A stretch of 64,000 nucleotides of DNA from Paenibacillus sp. SC116 (GCF_024733555.1 NZ_JANIOF010000005.1:186001-250000); one strand, 5' to 3'; positions 41,528-50,731 are shown, counted from the stretch's first letter. A program made the numbers and translations. The notes: generated by a model from the sequence alone, not told the origin.

Positions 41528-43885
41528 TCATAAAACCGTCGGACGAGGGTGTTTAAATCGGCGAACCGCATTTTTCAATTGTTGCCAATCCTCTTCTTTA
41601 AGTTCACGTCCGCTGTATTTCGCCTCTTCAAAGGCGGCCACAATCTGCTCCGCAGCAAGTTTACGATCATCATCTTGCGTAAATGAACGCGCGACCATTT
41701 CACGAACAGTCTCGCCTTCTGCACGCCGCCACCCTTTCATACGGCAATAACTAAGCCACATTTCGGTTTCAAGAATAATGCGCTCGCGCATTGATAGATT
41801 CTTACTAAGTAGACGGAACCAGCGCAGGGAGAATCCAACCTGAGACCAACGAAACAGCACATAGGCAAGTGCTGCTACTGCGCTTAACATGAGAATGATT
41901 TGTGCTGCTTTTTCTACCCATGCTGGCAATGACGCCTCGGATTCTTCTTTCTTCTCCTCTACAGGTTTGTTTTCCTCTGGTTTCATTTCAGGCTCTTGAG
42001 CCTTTTCTGTCTCCGTATCTGTATCTTCAGAGACAATCGGCAAATTGAACCCTGGTGTCGGCTCGAATGCAACCCATCCGTACTCGTCCAACCACACTTC
42101 TACCCAAGAATGAGCGTCAGCATTGGTCACACGATACGTTGCACTGTCAAGATCATTAGTAGGACTGTTCATCTGATCAGGACGTCCTCCGTCCATCATA
42201 TACGTGTTCGTGCCAGGGGCATATCCTTTAACCCAACGTGTTGGCACCCCTAATGAACGAAGCATAACCGCCATAGAGGAAGAGTAATAATCACAATATC
42301 CTTCCCGCATTTCAAATAGGAAGGAATCGACGAAATCCTCACTTATCTTCTTACTTAAGTCCGGCTTCGTCGTATAGTAAAATTCCTCTCGCAAATACTT
42401 CTCGATGAGTACTGCACGCTCATAATCATTATCTACATCACGAGTAAGATCATAGGCTAAATTTTTCACTCTAGCAGGCAAAGTATCAGGCAGTTGCAAA
42501 TAAGGGTCCCAATATTGATCTAAACCATACTCTGGAGTTCTGCCATCCTGTGTAGCTTGTATAGCCAATTGAGGCTCTAAAATGACGACTTCGGATACGA
42601 CATTATAAGCCTTTGGATACGATTCTGGATTGGAATCATACCATAACTCCGCATCCCTAGGCCCCCATCGTACTGTGCCTTCCTGTTCAGTCGAAATGAT
42701 TTCATAGGATGATATCGTCCCCATACCGAACAATACATGGTACGTCTCATCCGTCAGCATTTCAACTTTTTGCTCTATTTTACGTTTTGGTAATAGCTCA
42801 TCTGGACTCATGGAAGAAGGAAGTTTTTCATTCGGTCCTAACTCTTCTAGTTGGGACTCGGTATCTGTCCAACCATTGTCTTCATATGTGTACTTCGCCT
42901 CTCCTCGCCAATAGCCACGCACCTCTGAAGTTACGTCCATGACAGGAGAGAAATCAAGATTAAAGCCCCCACCTAGATTTTGATCCGTGCGACTGTACCC
43001 GGAAGTAGCGTTAACTTGTGATGTTCCGTCTCCAATACCAGCACCATACCCACCATTTACCCAAGTGGTATAAGGATCCTGTAATATAGGCTGCACTCTC
43101 GGCATACTGACGCCTGAAGTAACAATTAAGGAGATTAATACAACAGCACTGATCAGCATCTGAATCGGATATCGAACAGAACCTCGCCACATATGAGGGA
43201 ACCGAGCACTGATCGAGCTAAAGTGAACGGCAATCAACCATACTAACGAAGCTCCTGTCAGCCACGCAACCTGATCCCATAAGTCGTCTGCTGTAAAAGA
43301 ATCGAGTGCACCAAACACGATAAACTGAATAACGAGCAATATCATGACATGCCATGTCCAGCGTACCGTTTGATTAAATATTTCATAGGTGCACCAAATA
43401 AGGCCAACTAGCCAAATATAAGGATGATAGTCGTTAAAAGAAATCCTGATTCCTTCGTAACTTGCCGCAGAACCCCATATTTCATAGGCGTGTCCACCTG
43501 CTCTAACGGACCATATTACAACGAATATGCCTGCTAATAATCGCACCCAGGGCACAGCTGGGAACAAAAGGGTCAGAATGAGAACCCCGTCCAGCATCTT
43601 TCTTGTCATTGCAATCGTCTCTTCATACCAATAAGGAATAAGAGCTATCGTCCATTGAGACATAATCATGTATACACATACGGCAATAAGACGCTTCTCC
43701 CAATGAAGACCAAAAAACGCATGTCTCCATCTCATTGTACGTTCAGCGTTATGATCGGTCGCCTGCCCGTAATTCCGGATTTCCTCAGGATTCAATTCGT
43801 GTTTCATCTTATGCATTTCCTGTTGTGCCTGTTGTTGCGAACGATCGTAGCTCTCGCGACTTTCCTTTGAACGAGCAAGTCCCAT
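41528..43885 (-). CDS. Transglutaminase-domain membrane protein (TgpA-like)
   Basis: A 785-residue membrane protein. About six membrane helices lie in the first ~260 residues, followed by a large outer domain with a transglutaminase core: catalytic Cys in GYCDYYSSSMAVMLRSLGVP, His in DAHSWVEVWLDEYGW, and an acidic residue in FEPTPGF where many relatives have Asp. A Glu/Lys/Pro-rich linker, a final membrane helix and a cytoplasmic DUF4129-like part follow. This is the classical third partner of MoxR and DUF58 proteins. Its ATG overlaps the DUF58 stop (TAATG). The role in envelope modification is inferred from the family. Confidence 0.9.
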   Translation of the reverse strand: MGLARSKESRESYDRSQQQAQQEMHKMKHELNPEEIRNYGQATDHNAERTMRWRHAFFGLHWEKRLIAVCVYMIMSQWTIALIPYWYEETIAMTRKMLDGVLILTLLFPAVPWVRLLAGIFVVIWSVRAGGHAYEIWGSAASYEGIRISFNDYHPYIWLVGLIWCTYEIFNQTVRWTWHVMILLVIQFIVFGALDSFTADDLWDQVAWLTGASLVWLIAVHFSSISARFPHMWRGSVRYPIQMLISAVVLISLIVTSGVSMPRVQPILQDPYTTWVNGGYGAGIGDGTSQVNATSGYSRTDQNLGGGFNLDFSPVMDVTSEVRGYWRGEAKYTYEDNGWTDTESQLEELGPNEKLPSSMSPDELLPKRKIEQKVEMLTDETYHVLFGMGTISSYEIISTEQEGTVRWGPRDAELWYDSNPESYPKAYNVVSEVVILEPQLAIQATQDGRTPEYGLDQYWDPYLQLPDTLPARVKNLAYDLTRDVDNDYERAVLIEKYLREEFYYTTKPDLSKKISEDFVDSFLFEMREGYCDYYSSSMAVMLRSLGVPTRWVKGYAPGTNTYMMDGGRPDQMNSPTNDLDSATYRVTNADAHSWVEVWLDEYGWVAFEPTPGFNLPIVSEDTDTETEKAQEPEMKPEENKPVEEKKEESEASLPAWVEKAAQIILMLSAVAALAYVLFRWSQVGFSLRWFRLLSKNLSMRERIILETEMWLSYCRMKGWRRAEGETVREMVARSFTQDDDRKLAAEQIVAAFEEAKYSGRELKEEDWQQLKNAVRRFKHPRPTVL

Positions 43886-45141
43886 TACTTCTGTCCCCCC
43901 AATCGAACCGGGAGCTGATTCAGCTCTGGAACAAAGATATAATCGAAGCCTTTACGTGCCAACTGGGCCTGGTTATTTGTTGTTGGACCAGATGTCTGGT
44001 CGCTTACTCCAAAGCAGTTGCCGAAAAAGCCGTATTGACTAAGCAACGTGGCTGCTGATAGCTGACGGAGGTTTTCTTCCCCACCTACCCAAGCTACAAT
44101 ACCGCCTCGTTGAAGCTCGGAATGGCTCATCCAACTGCTTATCCAAGCAGACTCATCAGACTTATTTCTCTGCGTAGAATAAAGATGTACCGAAGCCAGC
44201 CACTTACGGTATGGTCGAGTTTCTGCACGCACGGCATCCGATGACCATATCGTCAAACCGGAATGAATACCGACGACATTCACTTGGCGTTTATTTTTCC
44301 GACCATACTCAGCAAGAGAGGCAGCAACCGAAACAGCTAATTCGAATTGTTCCTCAGACGCATAAGCCTCAGCAGCACAATCCAACGCGATGATAAGACG
44401 TGGAATGCCTTCAAACTCATACTGCTTTGATTTTAATTCTCCTGTTCTAGCGGTAGCATTCCAATGAATTCTTGACAAGCGATCTCCTGGGACATATTCT
44501 CGTATACCACTCATTTGAGTTGATTCTCTGCGATGAATTGATTTTACTTGATCATGATGATGCATATTGCGCCAGTAAGGAGAAGCTGGCCAAGATGCTA
44601 TCGTTATCGTTTGCGGAAGCACGTGAATCTCTTGCTTCTCTAGAAAACGCCCTTCTTGCATGAATAGTCCAAACAAATCTCTTGTCTGACAACTCGTCTC
44701 TATAAATTGGTAACTGCCTCGCTGGTGCAAAGCAATTTGATATTCAACGACAGCACATCGACTCGCATCAAGAGAAACGACTGTCTCGTGAATTCGTATC
44801 GGTTTGCCAAAACGACTGACTCCGTCTTTCACAACGATATATGGAATTGGGAACCAACCAGGAACACGAACTTCTAAATGCACAGGAATAGAAGAACCTA
44901 CAGAAAAAGATAGGTTGGCCCCGCTCCCAAACGTACGAGCACCTGTCACTTTTCTAATGCCATTTCTAGCTCCAAGTAACCAATAGCAACCGAGAATCGT
45001 TGCCATCACGAGCAGCATGAAAGAAGTTTTTCCGCCCTGAAATAAAAAATATAAAATCAATGAAGCGTATATGAGACAAGCAGCGTAAACAGGCACATAA
45101 CGATTTCGACGACGCAGAAACAACGGCTGGTGCTCTGTCAT
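43885..45141 (-). CDS. DUF58 domain-containing protein
   Basis: A 418-residue protein with two membrane helices at the N-terminus (YVPVYAACLIYASLILYFLF and SFMLLVMATILGCYWLL) and the DUF58 motif SGIREYVPGDRLSRIHWNATARTGELKSKQYE in the middle, followed by a von Willebrand A-like fold (LIIALDCAAEAYASEEQFE). Such proteins work with a MoxR ATPase. GGAGATG precedes the ATG at 45141; the longer frame has no good start. Four bases separate it from moxR. Confidence 0.9.
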   Translation of the reverse strand: MTEHQPLFLRRRNRYVPVYAACLIYASLILYFLFQGGKTSFMLLVMATILGCYWLLGARNGIRKVTGARTFGSGANLSFSVGSSIPVHLEVRVPGWFPIPYIVVKDGVSRFGKPIRIHETVVSLDASRCAVVEYQIALHQRGSYQFIETSCQTRDLFGLFMQEGRFLEKQEIHVLPQTITIASWPASPYWRNMHHHDQVKSIHRRESTQMSGIREYVPGDRLSRIHWNATARTGELKSKQYEFEGIPRLIIALDCAAEAYASEEQFELAVSVAASLAEYGRKNKRQVNVVGIHSGLTIWSSDAVRAETRPYRKWLASVHLYSTQRNKSDESAWISSWMSHSELQRGGIVAWVGGEENLRQLSAATLLSQYGFFGNCFGVSDQTSGPTTNNQAQLARKGFDYIFVPELNQLPVRLGGQK

Positions 45142-45145
45142 AGCT

Positions 45146-46099
45146 CTACATCTCCAATCGGATTGGCACTGGCACCTGTTTAAGAATTTGCTCCAAAATA
45201 GACTTGGCATTAACACCTTCTATTTTAGCGTCCATACTTATCATAAGGCGATGGCCTAGTACATGTGGCGCCATCTCTTTAACGTCATCTGGCGTAACAT
45301 ACGAGCGGCCTTTAAGCCATGCATACGCCTTAGAGGCCTGCATAAGCGCAAGCGATGCACGCGGGCTAGCCCCAAGCAATATGTGGCGATTCTTTCGTGT
45401 CGCACGTACAATATCGATAATATAACCGCCAATCGCATCATCGGCATGCACGTGTTTCGCTTCCTCTTGAACTTTATGTATAAGATCGATATCAGCAATG
45501 GTCTCTACTCGCTCAGATGGCTGACCGTATACATGACGGAACAACATAAGCTTCTCTGTTGCTTCATCTGGGTAGCCTAAATGAATCTTCATCATAAATC
45601 GATCAAGCTGAGCCTCAGGTAGCGCATAGGTGCCCTCAAACTCAATCGGATTTTGCGTAGCAAACATGACAAATGGCTGCGGCAGCTCAAAGGTTTGACC
45701 ATCAATCGTTACACGATGCTCCTCCATCGCTTCAAGAAGAGCCGATTGTGTCTTCGTCGTAGCCCGATTTATTTCATCCACGAGTAAAAAATTCGTCATG
45801 ATCGGACCTTGGCGGAATATAAATGTTTGATCTTTAGGGTGAAAGATAAACATACCTGTTATATCTGTCGGTAGCAGATCAGGATTGCACTGCACCCTAC
45901 GAAACTGTCCATCCAAAGATCGCGCTAGCGACTTAATGAGCTGTGTCTTACCTGTACCAGGTACATCTTCAATGAGAATATGTCCGCCAGCGATAACCGC
46001 TGTTAGTAATAGTTCGATCTCTTGATGTTTCCCTAGTATGTACTTCTCTAATGTTGATTGTAGGTGCAGCATACTAGCGTGTAATGGGGATGTCTTCAT
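45146..46099 (-). CDS. MoxR family AAA+ ATPase
   Basis: A 317-residue ATPase. Walker A is EDVPGTGKTQLIKSLAR, Walker B is NFLLVDEINRATTKTQSALLEAMEE, sensor 1 FVMFATQNPIEFEGTYALPEAQLDRF. MoxR ATPases act as chaperones for protein complexes and metal centres. First gene of a tight operon with the DUF58 and transglutaminase proteins. GAGGAGG before ATG and a sigma-A promoter just upstream. Confidence 0.93.
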   Translation of the reverse strand: MKTSPLHASMLHLQSTLEKYILGKHQEIELLLTAVIAGGHILIEDVPGTGKTQLIKSLARSLDGQFRRVQCNPDLLPTDITGMFIFHPKDQTFIFRQGPIMTNFLLVDEINRATTKTQSALLEAMEEHRVTIDGQTFELPQPFVMFATQNPIEFEGTYALPEAQLDRFMMKIHLGYPDEATEKLMLFRHVYGQPSERVETIADIDLIHKVQEEAKHVHADDAIGGYIIDIVRATRKNRHILLGASPRASLALMQASKAYAWLKGRSYVTPDDVKEMAPHVLGHRLMISMDAKIEGVNAKSILEQILKQVPVPIRLEM

Positions 46100-46125
46100 G
46101 TTGAAACCTCCTCAGGCCACTTATG

Positions 46126-46154
46126 AATATAGATGTATAAAATTGTATAATCAA
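46126..46154 (-). promoter_or_regulatory. Sigma-A promoter of the moxR operon
   Basis: On the minus strand TTGATT (46149-46154) and TATATT (46126-46131) are 17 bases apart, about 26 bases before moxR. The remaining gap up to the spoVA terminator (46155-46306) is AT-rich and shows no gene. Confidence 0.6.
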
Positions 46155-46306
46155 GATTACATCCTATTATTTTACACTATAAGAGAACGAACGTACACGT
46201 ACCATAAACAACGAGTATTTATACTTATTCACTCTCATTAATCTTGGATCACCTTCTGGTACTTAATTAACCAGCATAATGCACTGCTAATTAGTAAAAA
46301 TATTAC

Positions 46307-46363
46307 ACAAAAAAACCGTCTCTTTGTAAATGGTTTGGAACCCCATTTGAGAAGAAACGGTTT
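46307..46363 (-). terminator. Terminator of the spoVA operon
   Basis: On the minus strand AAACCGT...ACGGTTT encloses an inner AAATGG/CCATTT stem and is followed by TTTTTG. It lies about 60 bases after spoVAEb. Confidence 0.75.
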
Positions 46364-46421
46364 CTTTTAAACGTGATTGATCTTGTATTCATTTATATCA
46401 TTAACGGCACATTCGTACATT

Positions 46422-46772
46422 CTAGCCTTTCGGTCGAACGAACAGTGCTGCTAAAAATGAGAACACAATCGCTGCTGAAATCCCTGCACTTGTTGTTTTA
46501 AAAATACCACTCACTGCACCAACCCATCCATCCTTGTCGAGTTGGGTCAAGGCTCCATGAACAAGCGAGTTGCCGAAGCTCGTAATCGGAACCGTTGCTC
46601 CTGCACCTGCAAATTCGATAAGTGGATCATACCATCCAATACCATCTATAACAGCGCCAGCCACAACGAGAATGGCCATCGTATGTGCTGGAGTCAGCTT
46701 AGCAACATCAAACATTAGCTGCCCAATTACACATATCAATCCACCAACAATAAATGCCCATACAAAGGTCAT
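46422..46772 (-). CDS. spoVAE: Stage V sporulation protein AE (SpoVAEb)
   Basis: A 116-residue membrane protein with three to four helices. It has the family stretch WAFIVGGLICVIGQLMFDVAKLTPAHTM and GAGATVPITSFGNSLVHGAL, similar to SpoVAC but shorter, as expected for SpoVAEb. The SpoVA proteins form the channel that moves calcium dipicolinate into the forespore and out at germination. Its ATG overlaps the spoVAD stop by four bases. No spoVAA or spoVAB is present, as is common for AC-AD-AEb clusters. Confidence 0.95.
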   Translation of the reverse strand: MTFVWAFIVGGLICVIGQLMFDVAKLTPAHTMAILVVAGAVIDGIGWYDPLIEFAGAGATVPITSFGNSLVHGALTQLDKDGWVGAVSGIFKTTSAGISAAIVFSFLAALFVRPKG

Positions 46773-47785
46773 GTTGCATCCTCCATTTCAAGCGTGACCG
46801 CATGCGAAATACTCGGAATTGTTTCCCCTTGCTGGTACGATAATGGTGACAACAAGGCACCCGTAGCAGCGATTAGCACCCTTTTTAATTCTCCTTTTTT
46901 CATACGCTGCAAAATATGTCCATACGTTACAACCGCTGAACAACCACAACCACTGCCTCCGGCCTGCACGGCTTGTTTCTCTGTGTCAAATACCATTAGA
47001 CCACAGTCACTAAATACCGTGCCTTCCAAAGAAAAGTTGTTCTGTGTAAATAAATCTTTGGCAATGGCATGTCCAACCTTCGCCAAGTCACCTGTAACGA
47101 TCAGATCATAATCTGAAGCTTTGCGCTTCAAATCTTCGATATGTGTCTGGATTGTATCCACAGCAGCGGGAGCCATCGCCGCACCCATATTGAAGGGATC
47201 GGTAATACCAAAATCGATGACTTTGCCAATCGTAGCCGCAATAACTCTTGGACCTTCTCCTTGCTGAGCGACTACCGCTGCACCAGCACCAGTAACAGTA
47301 TATTGTGCGGTTGGCGGCTTCTGTGATCCATATTCCGTTGGATAACGGAATTGTTTCTCCGCTGTACAGTTATGGCTGCATGTCCCAGCCATTGCATACT
47401 TAGCATTGCCCGTATCCACTAACAGAGAAGCAACTGCTAATGATTCCATGGCTGTAGAACACGCACCGAACACCCCCAAATACGGTACCCCGAGTTTACG
47501 TGCAGCAAAGCTGTTGCTAATAATTTGGTTCAATAAGTCCCCACCAACAAAGTAGTTAATATCCTCGTCTTTAAGCTTGGCATTCAGCACCGCAAGTTCT
47601 GTCGCTTGTTCTAGAAGCTTGCGCTCTGCTTTCTCCCAGCTCTTCTCCTGCATGTCCAGATCGTCATGGATAAAGTCAAAGGTCGACGCGAGCGGTCCTT
47701 CACCTTCATCTGGGCCAACTACTGTTCCCGTACTTATAATGACCGGCTTGTTCTTAAACAGCCAAGTTTGGCGGCCAATATGCAT
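46769..47785 (-). CDS. spoVAD: Stage V sporulation protein AD (SpoVAD)
   Basis: A 338-residue thiolase-fold protein that binds dipicolinic acid on the outer face of the spore inner membrane. Conserved parts are GRQTWLFKNKPVIISTGTVVGP, GVFGACSTAMESLAVASLLV with the thiolase-type Cys, and SGCGCSAVVTYGHI. AAGGAGG lies before ATG. It follows spoVAC by 62 bases and overlaps spoVAEb. Confidence 0.97.
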   Translation of the reverse strand: MHIGRQTWLFKNKPVIISTGTVVGPDEGEGPLASTFDFIHDDLDMQEKSWEKAERKLLEQATELAVLNAKLKDEDINYFVGGDLLNQIISNSFAARKLGVPYLGVFGACSTAMESLAVASLLVDTGNAKYAMAGTCSHNCTAEKQFRYPTEYGSQKPPTAQYTVTGAGAAVVAQQGEGPRVIAATIGKVIDFGITDPFNMGAAMAPAAVDTIQTHIEDLKRKASDYDLIVTGDLAKVGHAIAKDLFTQNNFSLEGTVFSDCGLMVFDTEKQAVQAGGSGCGCSAVVTYGHILQRMKKGELKRVLIAATGALLSPLSYQQGETIPSISHAVTLEMEDAT

Positions 47786-47847
47786 GCGTAATCCTCCTTA
47801 CGTTCGCGTTGATTCTTATGGTTTGTACGTACAAGGAAGTAGTCTCA

Positions 47848-48345
47848 TCAATGTTTTAATCCGAAGATGAGATACACCAACGCTACAAAAAAGGCTGCCA
47901 CCGTTCCAAATACGATAACCGATCCCGCCAACTTGAACATGTTCGCCCCTACACCAAGTACCAAACCTTCGGAACGATGCTCCATCGCTGCGGAAGACAT
48001 CGAGTTAGCAAACCCTGTTACAGGAACCGCAGAGCCCGCACCTGCCCACTGTGCTAATTTGTCATATACCCCGAAGCTGGTTAAAATAACGGAAATAAAA
48101 ATTAATATGACAATGGTAGGGCCACTCGCCTCTTCCTTTGTCATATGTGCCCATTTCACTAATGCTTGGGAGATTGCTTGTCCAATAACGCAAATTGTAC
48201 CCCCTACCAAAAAAGCTCGTATACAGTTGGAGAAAACCGAACGTGCAGGTTCCCGCTTCTTTGCAATTTGCTGATATTGCTGCTCGGACATATTCCACTT
48301 GCCGTCTTTCCACAATGGGGATTTAGATTTCGTCGAAGTCGCCAC
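47848..48345 (-). CDS. spoVAC: Stage V sporulation protein AC (SpoVAC)
   Basis: A 165-residue membrane protein, the mechanosensitive channel part of the SpoVA dipicolinate system. It has IRAFLVGGTICVIGQAISQALV and AGAGSAVPVTGFANSMSSAAMEHRSEG, both strongly conserved in the family. The open frame begins at 48363, but AGGAGG seven bases before the GTG at 48345 makes that the start. First gene of the spoVAC-AD-AEb operon. No confident sigma-G promoter could be placed in the 174 bases upstream. Confidence 0.95.
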   Translation of the reverse strand: MATSTKSKSPLWKDGKWNMSEQQYQQIAKKREPARSVFSNCIRAFLVGGTICVIGQAISQALVKWAHMTKEEASGPTIVILIFISVILTSFGVYDKLAQWAGAGSAVPVTGFANSMSSAAMEHRSEGLVLGVGANMFKLAGSVIVFGTVAAFFVALVYLIFGLKH

Positions 48346-48519
48346 GGGCAACCCTCCTGCCATCTTAATCGCATCTGTCAGGCAGATGTCTGTTACAGTA
48401 TTTGTCCAATGAAGCGGGAATATGTTAACGATGACAATAAAGATTGTTGCTACATTATGGGGATGATGAGCTAGGTAGCGATGTTATTGCAGCAAGAAGG
48501 TGGGCAGGTTAACCCACAT

Positions 48520-48657
48520 TTACGCTGCCTGAAGTAGAAGAAAAACAAGCAAAACAAACAGAAGCAACGCAAGGATATCAAACAAAAACGTATATAGCTG
48601 TTGTTGATTCGTTTCTATATCGATCGATTTACATTTATTTTTACTGGAAGAAACCAT
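48520..48657 (-). CDS. Small membrane protein, 45 residues, upstream of spoVAC
   Basis: A short gene read directly from the sequence. The ATG at 48657 is preceded by AAGGAG eight bases upstream and the frame closes with TAA at 48520. The first 20 residues are polar (Ser, Lys, Asn, Gln); the second half is one hydrophobic helix, LFDILALLLFVLLVFLLLQA. It thus looks like a single-pass membrane microprotein with its N-terminus in the cytoplasm. Two Lys-rich turns and one Cys precede the helix. It is on the spoVA strand, 174 bases upstream of spoVAC. It may be sporulation-linked, but nothing shows its function, and I do not recognise a family. Confidence 0.65.
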   Translation of the reverse strand: MVSSSKNKCKSIDIETNQQQLYTFLFDILALLLFVLLVFLLLQAA

Positions 48658-48738
48658 AATTATCGCTCCTTAGCCTTACGTAAATATTTCATTGTATGTG
48701 GCATTCGCCTGTTTGGCGACACCCCCTAGGCACTAGGC

Positions 48739-48782
48739 AAAAAGAAACCCTCTCCCCACTTTTTCAATGGTTAGAAGGTTTC
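48739..48782 (-). terminator. Terminator after the CBM9-like gene
   Basis: On the minus strand GAAACCTTCT and AGAGGGTTTC form a 10-bp stem with one G-U pair, followed by TTTTTG. Confidence 0.85.
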
Positions 48783-48804
48783 ACGATAACATCATCTATA
48801 CTGC

Positions 48805-49536
48805 TTATCGAATAAAAAGCAGGCGGCCAAATCTTTCAGGCACATGGAAATTTATTTCCCCTGTAGGTGACCAGGCCCAGTAAGAACGCTCCTTACTTGT
48901 GTCCTCATCAATACGATAGCAATTTATTCTCCACTCACTTCCATCTTGTGGAGTCGTGTTCAAATCTGTGAAGGGAAGCTCAATGATGTACGAATAAACA
49001 TGCGACTGTTCATGCATAGGTTTCTGGGTCTGAGCAGCAGACCGTTCATGCTCAGACGGCTCTAGCTTAGTTACGCTTGTTCTCAAACCATCTGCATTCC
49101 ATTCCAATAAGTACTCTCGCGGCTTGTCAGGTCCATTCAATATAAGCGCGTCAAACACAACATTATTAGGACTCAAATTAAACTCATAATACTGCAATCC
49201 CTTTCCATCTACATCGATAAACCATTCCACGACATCCGCATGAAATAAAAGATCATCTCGGTTATTGTAAGGGCTATGTATATAATCATCTTCGCAAACA
49301 AACCTCATATGCAGCGCTGTATCCGTCCAACATACTTGTACGGTAGTTTGGAGTCTTGGCTTCTCTCCTGTTGCTACATCGACCAACTTGACAACCTGCA
49401 TCTCCTGCCAGTCATTGTCTGTTGGCACATGATGCACATGTCGACAAAAATAGACTGGTACTGTACTCGTGCTTGCTGCAATTTCAATCATGTTGCCAAA
49501 TTCATTAGGCACAGAGCGGTACTCAAGAACAATCAT
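48805..49536 (-). CDS. CBM9-like (carbohydrate-binding family 9-like) domain protein
   Basis: A 243-residue protein made almost wholly of one beta-sandwich domain of the CBM9-like type (VQVCWTDTALHMRFVCEDDYI, DVVEWFIDVDGKGLQYYEFNLSPNNVVFDALI and WRINCYRIDEDTSKERSYWAWSP). There is no signal peptide, so it should act in the cytoplasm, unlike the secreted CBM9 domains of xylanases. The frame opens 11 codons earlier, but GGAG lies nine bases before the ATG at 49536. It is a single gene between sigK and the spoVA operon, with its own terminator. Similar stand-alone proteins are found in Paenibacillus-type genomes, function unknown. Confidence 0.78.
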   Translation of the reverse strand: MIVLEYRSVPNEFGNMIEIAASTSTVPVYFCRHVHHVPTDNDWQEMQVVKLVDVATGEKPRLQTTVQVCWTDTALHMRFVCEDDYIHSPYNNRDDLLFHADVVEWFIDVDGKGLQYYEFNLSPNNVVFDALILNGPDKPREYLLEWNADGLRTSVTKLEPSEHERSAAQTQKPMHEQSHVYSYIIELPFTDLNTTPQDGSEWRINCYRIDEDTSKERSYWAWSPTGEINFHVPERFGRLLFIR

Positions 49537-49745
49537 ATTTAATAACTCCATTTCTGTAATAAAATGCACGATAAATCAACGTGATGTTGCATGAGAACTA
49601 TACGTTCAGGAAACATATAGAACTAGGTTACACCTACTACCATATCCCTGCAATCAAATTCATTTTTTCTTTTATGTAAATAAAAATTAAAGAGACTGGG
49701 TTAGCAAAAAACCGGCTGACATTTCTATAAAATTAATTTTATCCG

Positions 49746-49964
49746 TTAACTTGATCTTGGAACTATAACTACCGTATCGAGAAATAAAAAGGACGGTCGA
49801 TTACCCGCGCCATTCACTCGAAACTCCAAGTTAACGGAAGAACGATTGTTTATAGCCGCACTTGTAAAGTCAATTTGAAAGGTTTGATAATTTCTGAAAC
49901 CAACATCAGCTAATTGAAACGTTCTTCCTATGCCTGTATTCACTGGCGCTTCTAATGACAACAA
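49746..49964 (-). pseudogene. Remnant or very small ORF, C-terminal beta-sandwich-like fragment
   Basis: A 72-codon open frame whose product (for example RTFQLADVGFRNYQTFQIDF and NLEFRVNGAGNRPSFLFLDT) looks like the last strands of a secreted beta-sandwich or carbohydrate-binding domain. It has no ribosome binding site, its first possible start is a TTG, and a stop codon lies in frame just upstream, so it is probably the 3' end of a lost gene. A short palindrome (49955-49971) sits at its 5' edge, and the sigK terminator follows within 20 bases further upstream. The surrounding 49537-49745 stretch contains no gene. Confidence 0.45.
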
Positions 49965-49971
49965 TTGTCAT
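49955..49971. repeat. Short palindrome at the edge of the gene remnant
   Basis: ATGACAA - CAA - TTGTCAT is a perfect 7-bp inverted repeat. It overlaps the first codons of the remnant ORF and may mark the break point of a deletion. Confidence 0.4.
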
Positions 49972-49986
49972 ATCTATACTCACACG

Positions 49987-50018
49987 AAAAGACCGATTTC
50001 CAGTTGGAAGTACGGCCT
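49987..50018 (-). terminator. Terminator after sigK
   Basis: On the minus strand GGCCG and TTCC pair with GGAA and CGGTC (one G-U pair), followed by TTTTCG. It lies 15 bases after the sigK stop. Confidence 0.65.
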
Positions 50019-50032
50019 TTGTGTGATGGTTA

Positions 50033-50731
50033 TTATTTTTTCTTGTAAAATTCGTGATACAGTTTCATCAAGGCTCGCTTCTCAATCCGAGATACATAGC
50101 TTCGTGATATCCCCAATTCACGGGCTATCTCCCGTTGTGTCCGTTCGTCGCCTCCGCCATCCAAGCCAAATCTACCGCGAATGACTTCTTGTTCCCGTTC
50201 ATCCAAAATATCAAGATTACGATAAATTTTGCTCTTCTCTATCTTGAGCTGTACTTTGTCTACAACATCGTCACCGTCCGTGCCAAGAATATCGATAAGT
50301 GTAATTTCGTTCCCTTCTTTATCGGTACCAATTGGATCATGCAACGATACATCTTTGCGCGTCTTCTTCAATGAACGTAAATGCATTAGAATTTCGTTCT
50401 CAATACACCGAGCGGCGAAGGTAGCGAGCTTCGTCCCTTTGTTTGGCTGGAAGCTCTCAATTGCCTTAATCAATCCAATCGTGCCGATTGAAATCAGGTC
50501 CTCCAAATCATCGCCCGTATTGTCGAACTTCTTCACGATATGCGCCACCAACCGGAGATTGTGTTCAATCAGCATATTGCGTGAGTGCGCATTGCCTTCG
50601 GCCATCTGCAACAGATGCTTCATCTCATCCTCTTCGGTCAACGGTTGGGGAAATGCATTGTTTTTCACATAGGACACGAGCATAGATATTTGCTTAATAA
50701 AGAGTGCAATTGCTGTAAATAAGCCCGCCAT
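50033..50731 (-). CDS. sigK: RNA polymerase sigma-K factor (uninterrupted)
   Basis: A 232-residue late mother-cell sigma factor of sporulation. The N-terminus [24 protein letters not shown] is the hydrophobic pro-sequence removed by SpoIVFB. Region 2 has [37 protein letters not shown]; region 4 has [29 protein letters not shown]. The coding sequence is continuous, so no skin-type element splits it here, unlike in Bacillus subtilis. The ATG at 50731 follows CTGGAGGTGG; a GTG three codons upstream is part of that region and is not used. A CATACAAT box upstream fits mother-cell promoters. Confidence 0.97.
   Translation of the reverse strand: MAGLFTAIALFIKQISMLVSYVKNNAFPQPLTEEDEMKHLLQMAEGNAHSRNMLIEHNLRLVAHIVKKFDNTGDDLEDLISIGTIGLIKAIESFQPNKGTKLATFAARCIENEILMHLRSLKKTRKDVSLHDPIGTDKEGNEITLIDILGTDGDDVVDKVQLKIEKSKIYRNLDILDEREQEVIRGRFGLDGGGDERTQREIARELGISRSYVSRIEKRALMKLYHEFYKKK

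Noticed and set aside
41528-46099. Considered as a methanol dehydrogenase (mox) maturation cluster because of the MoxR name
   Set aside because: No dehydrogenase genes are near; MoxR-DUF58-transglutaminase sets are common in bacteria without methanol oxidation.
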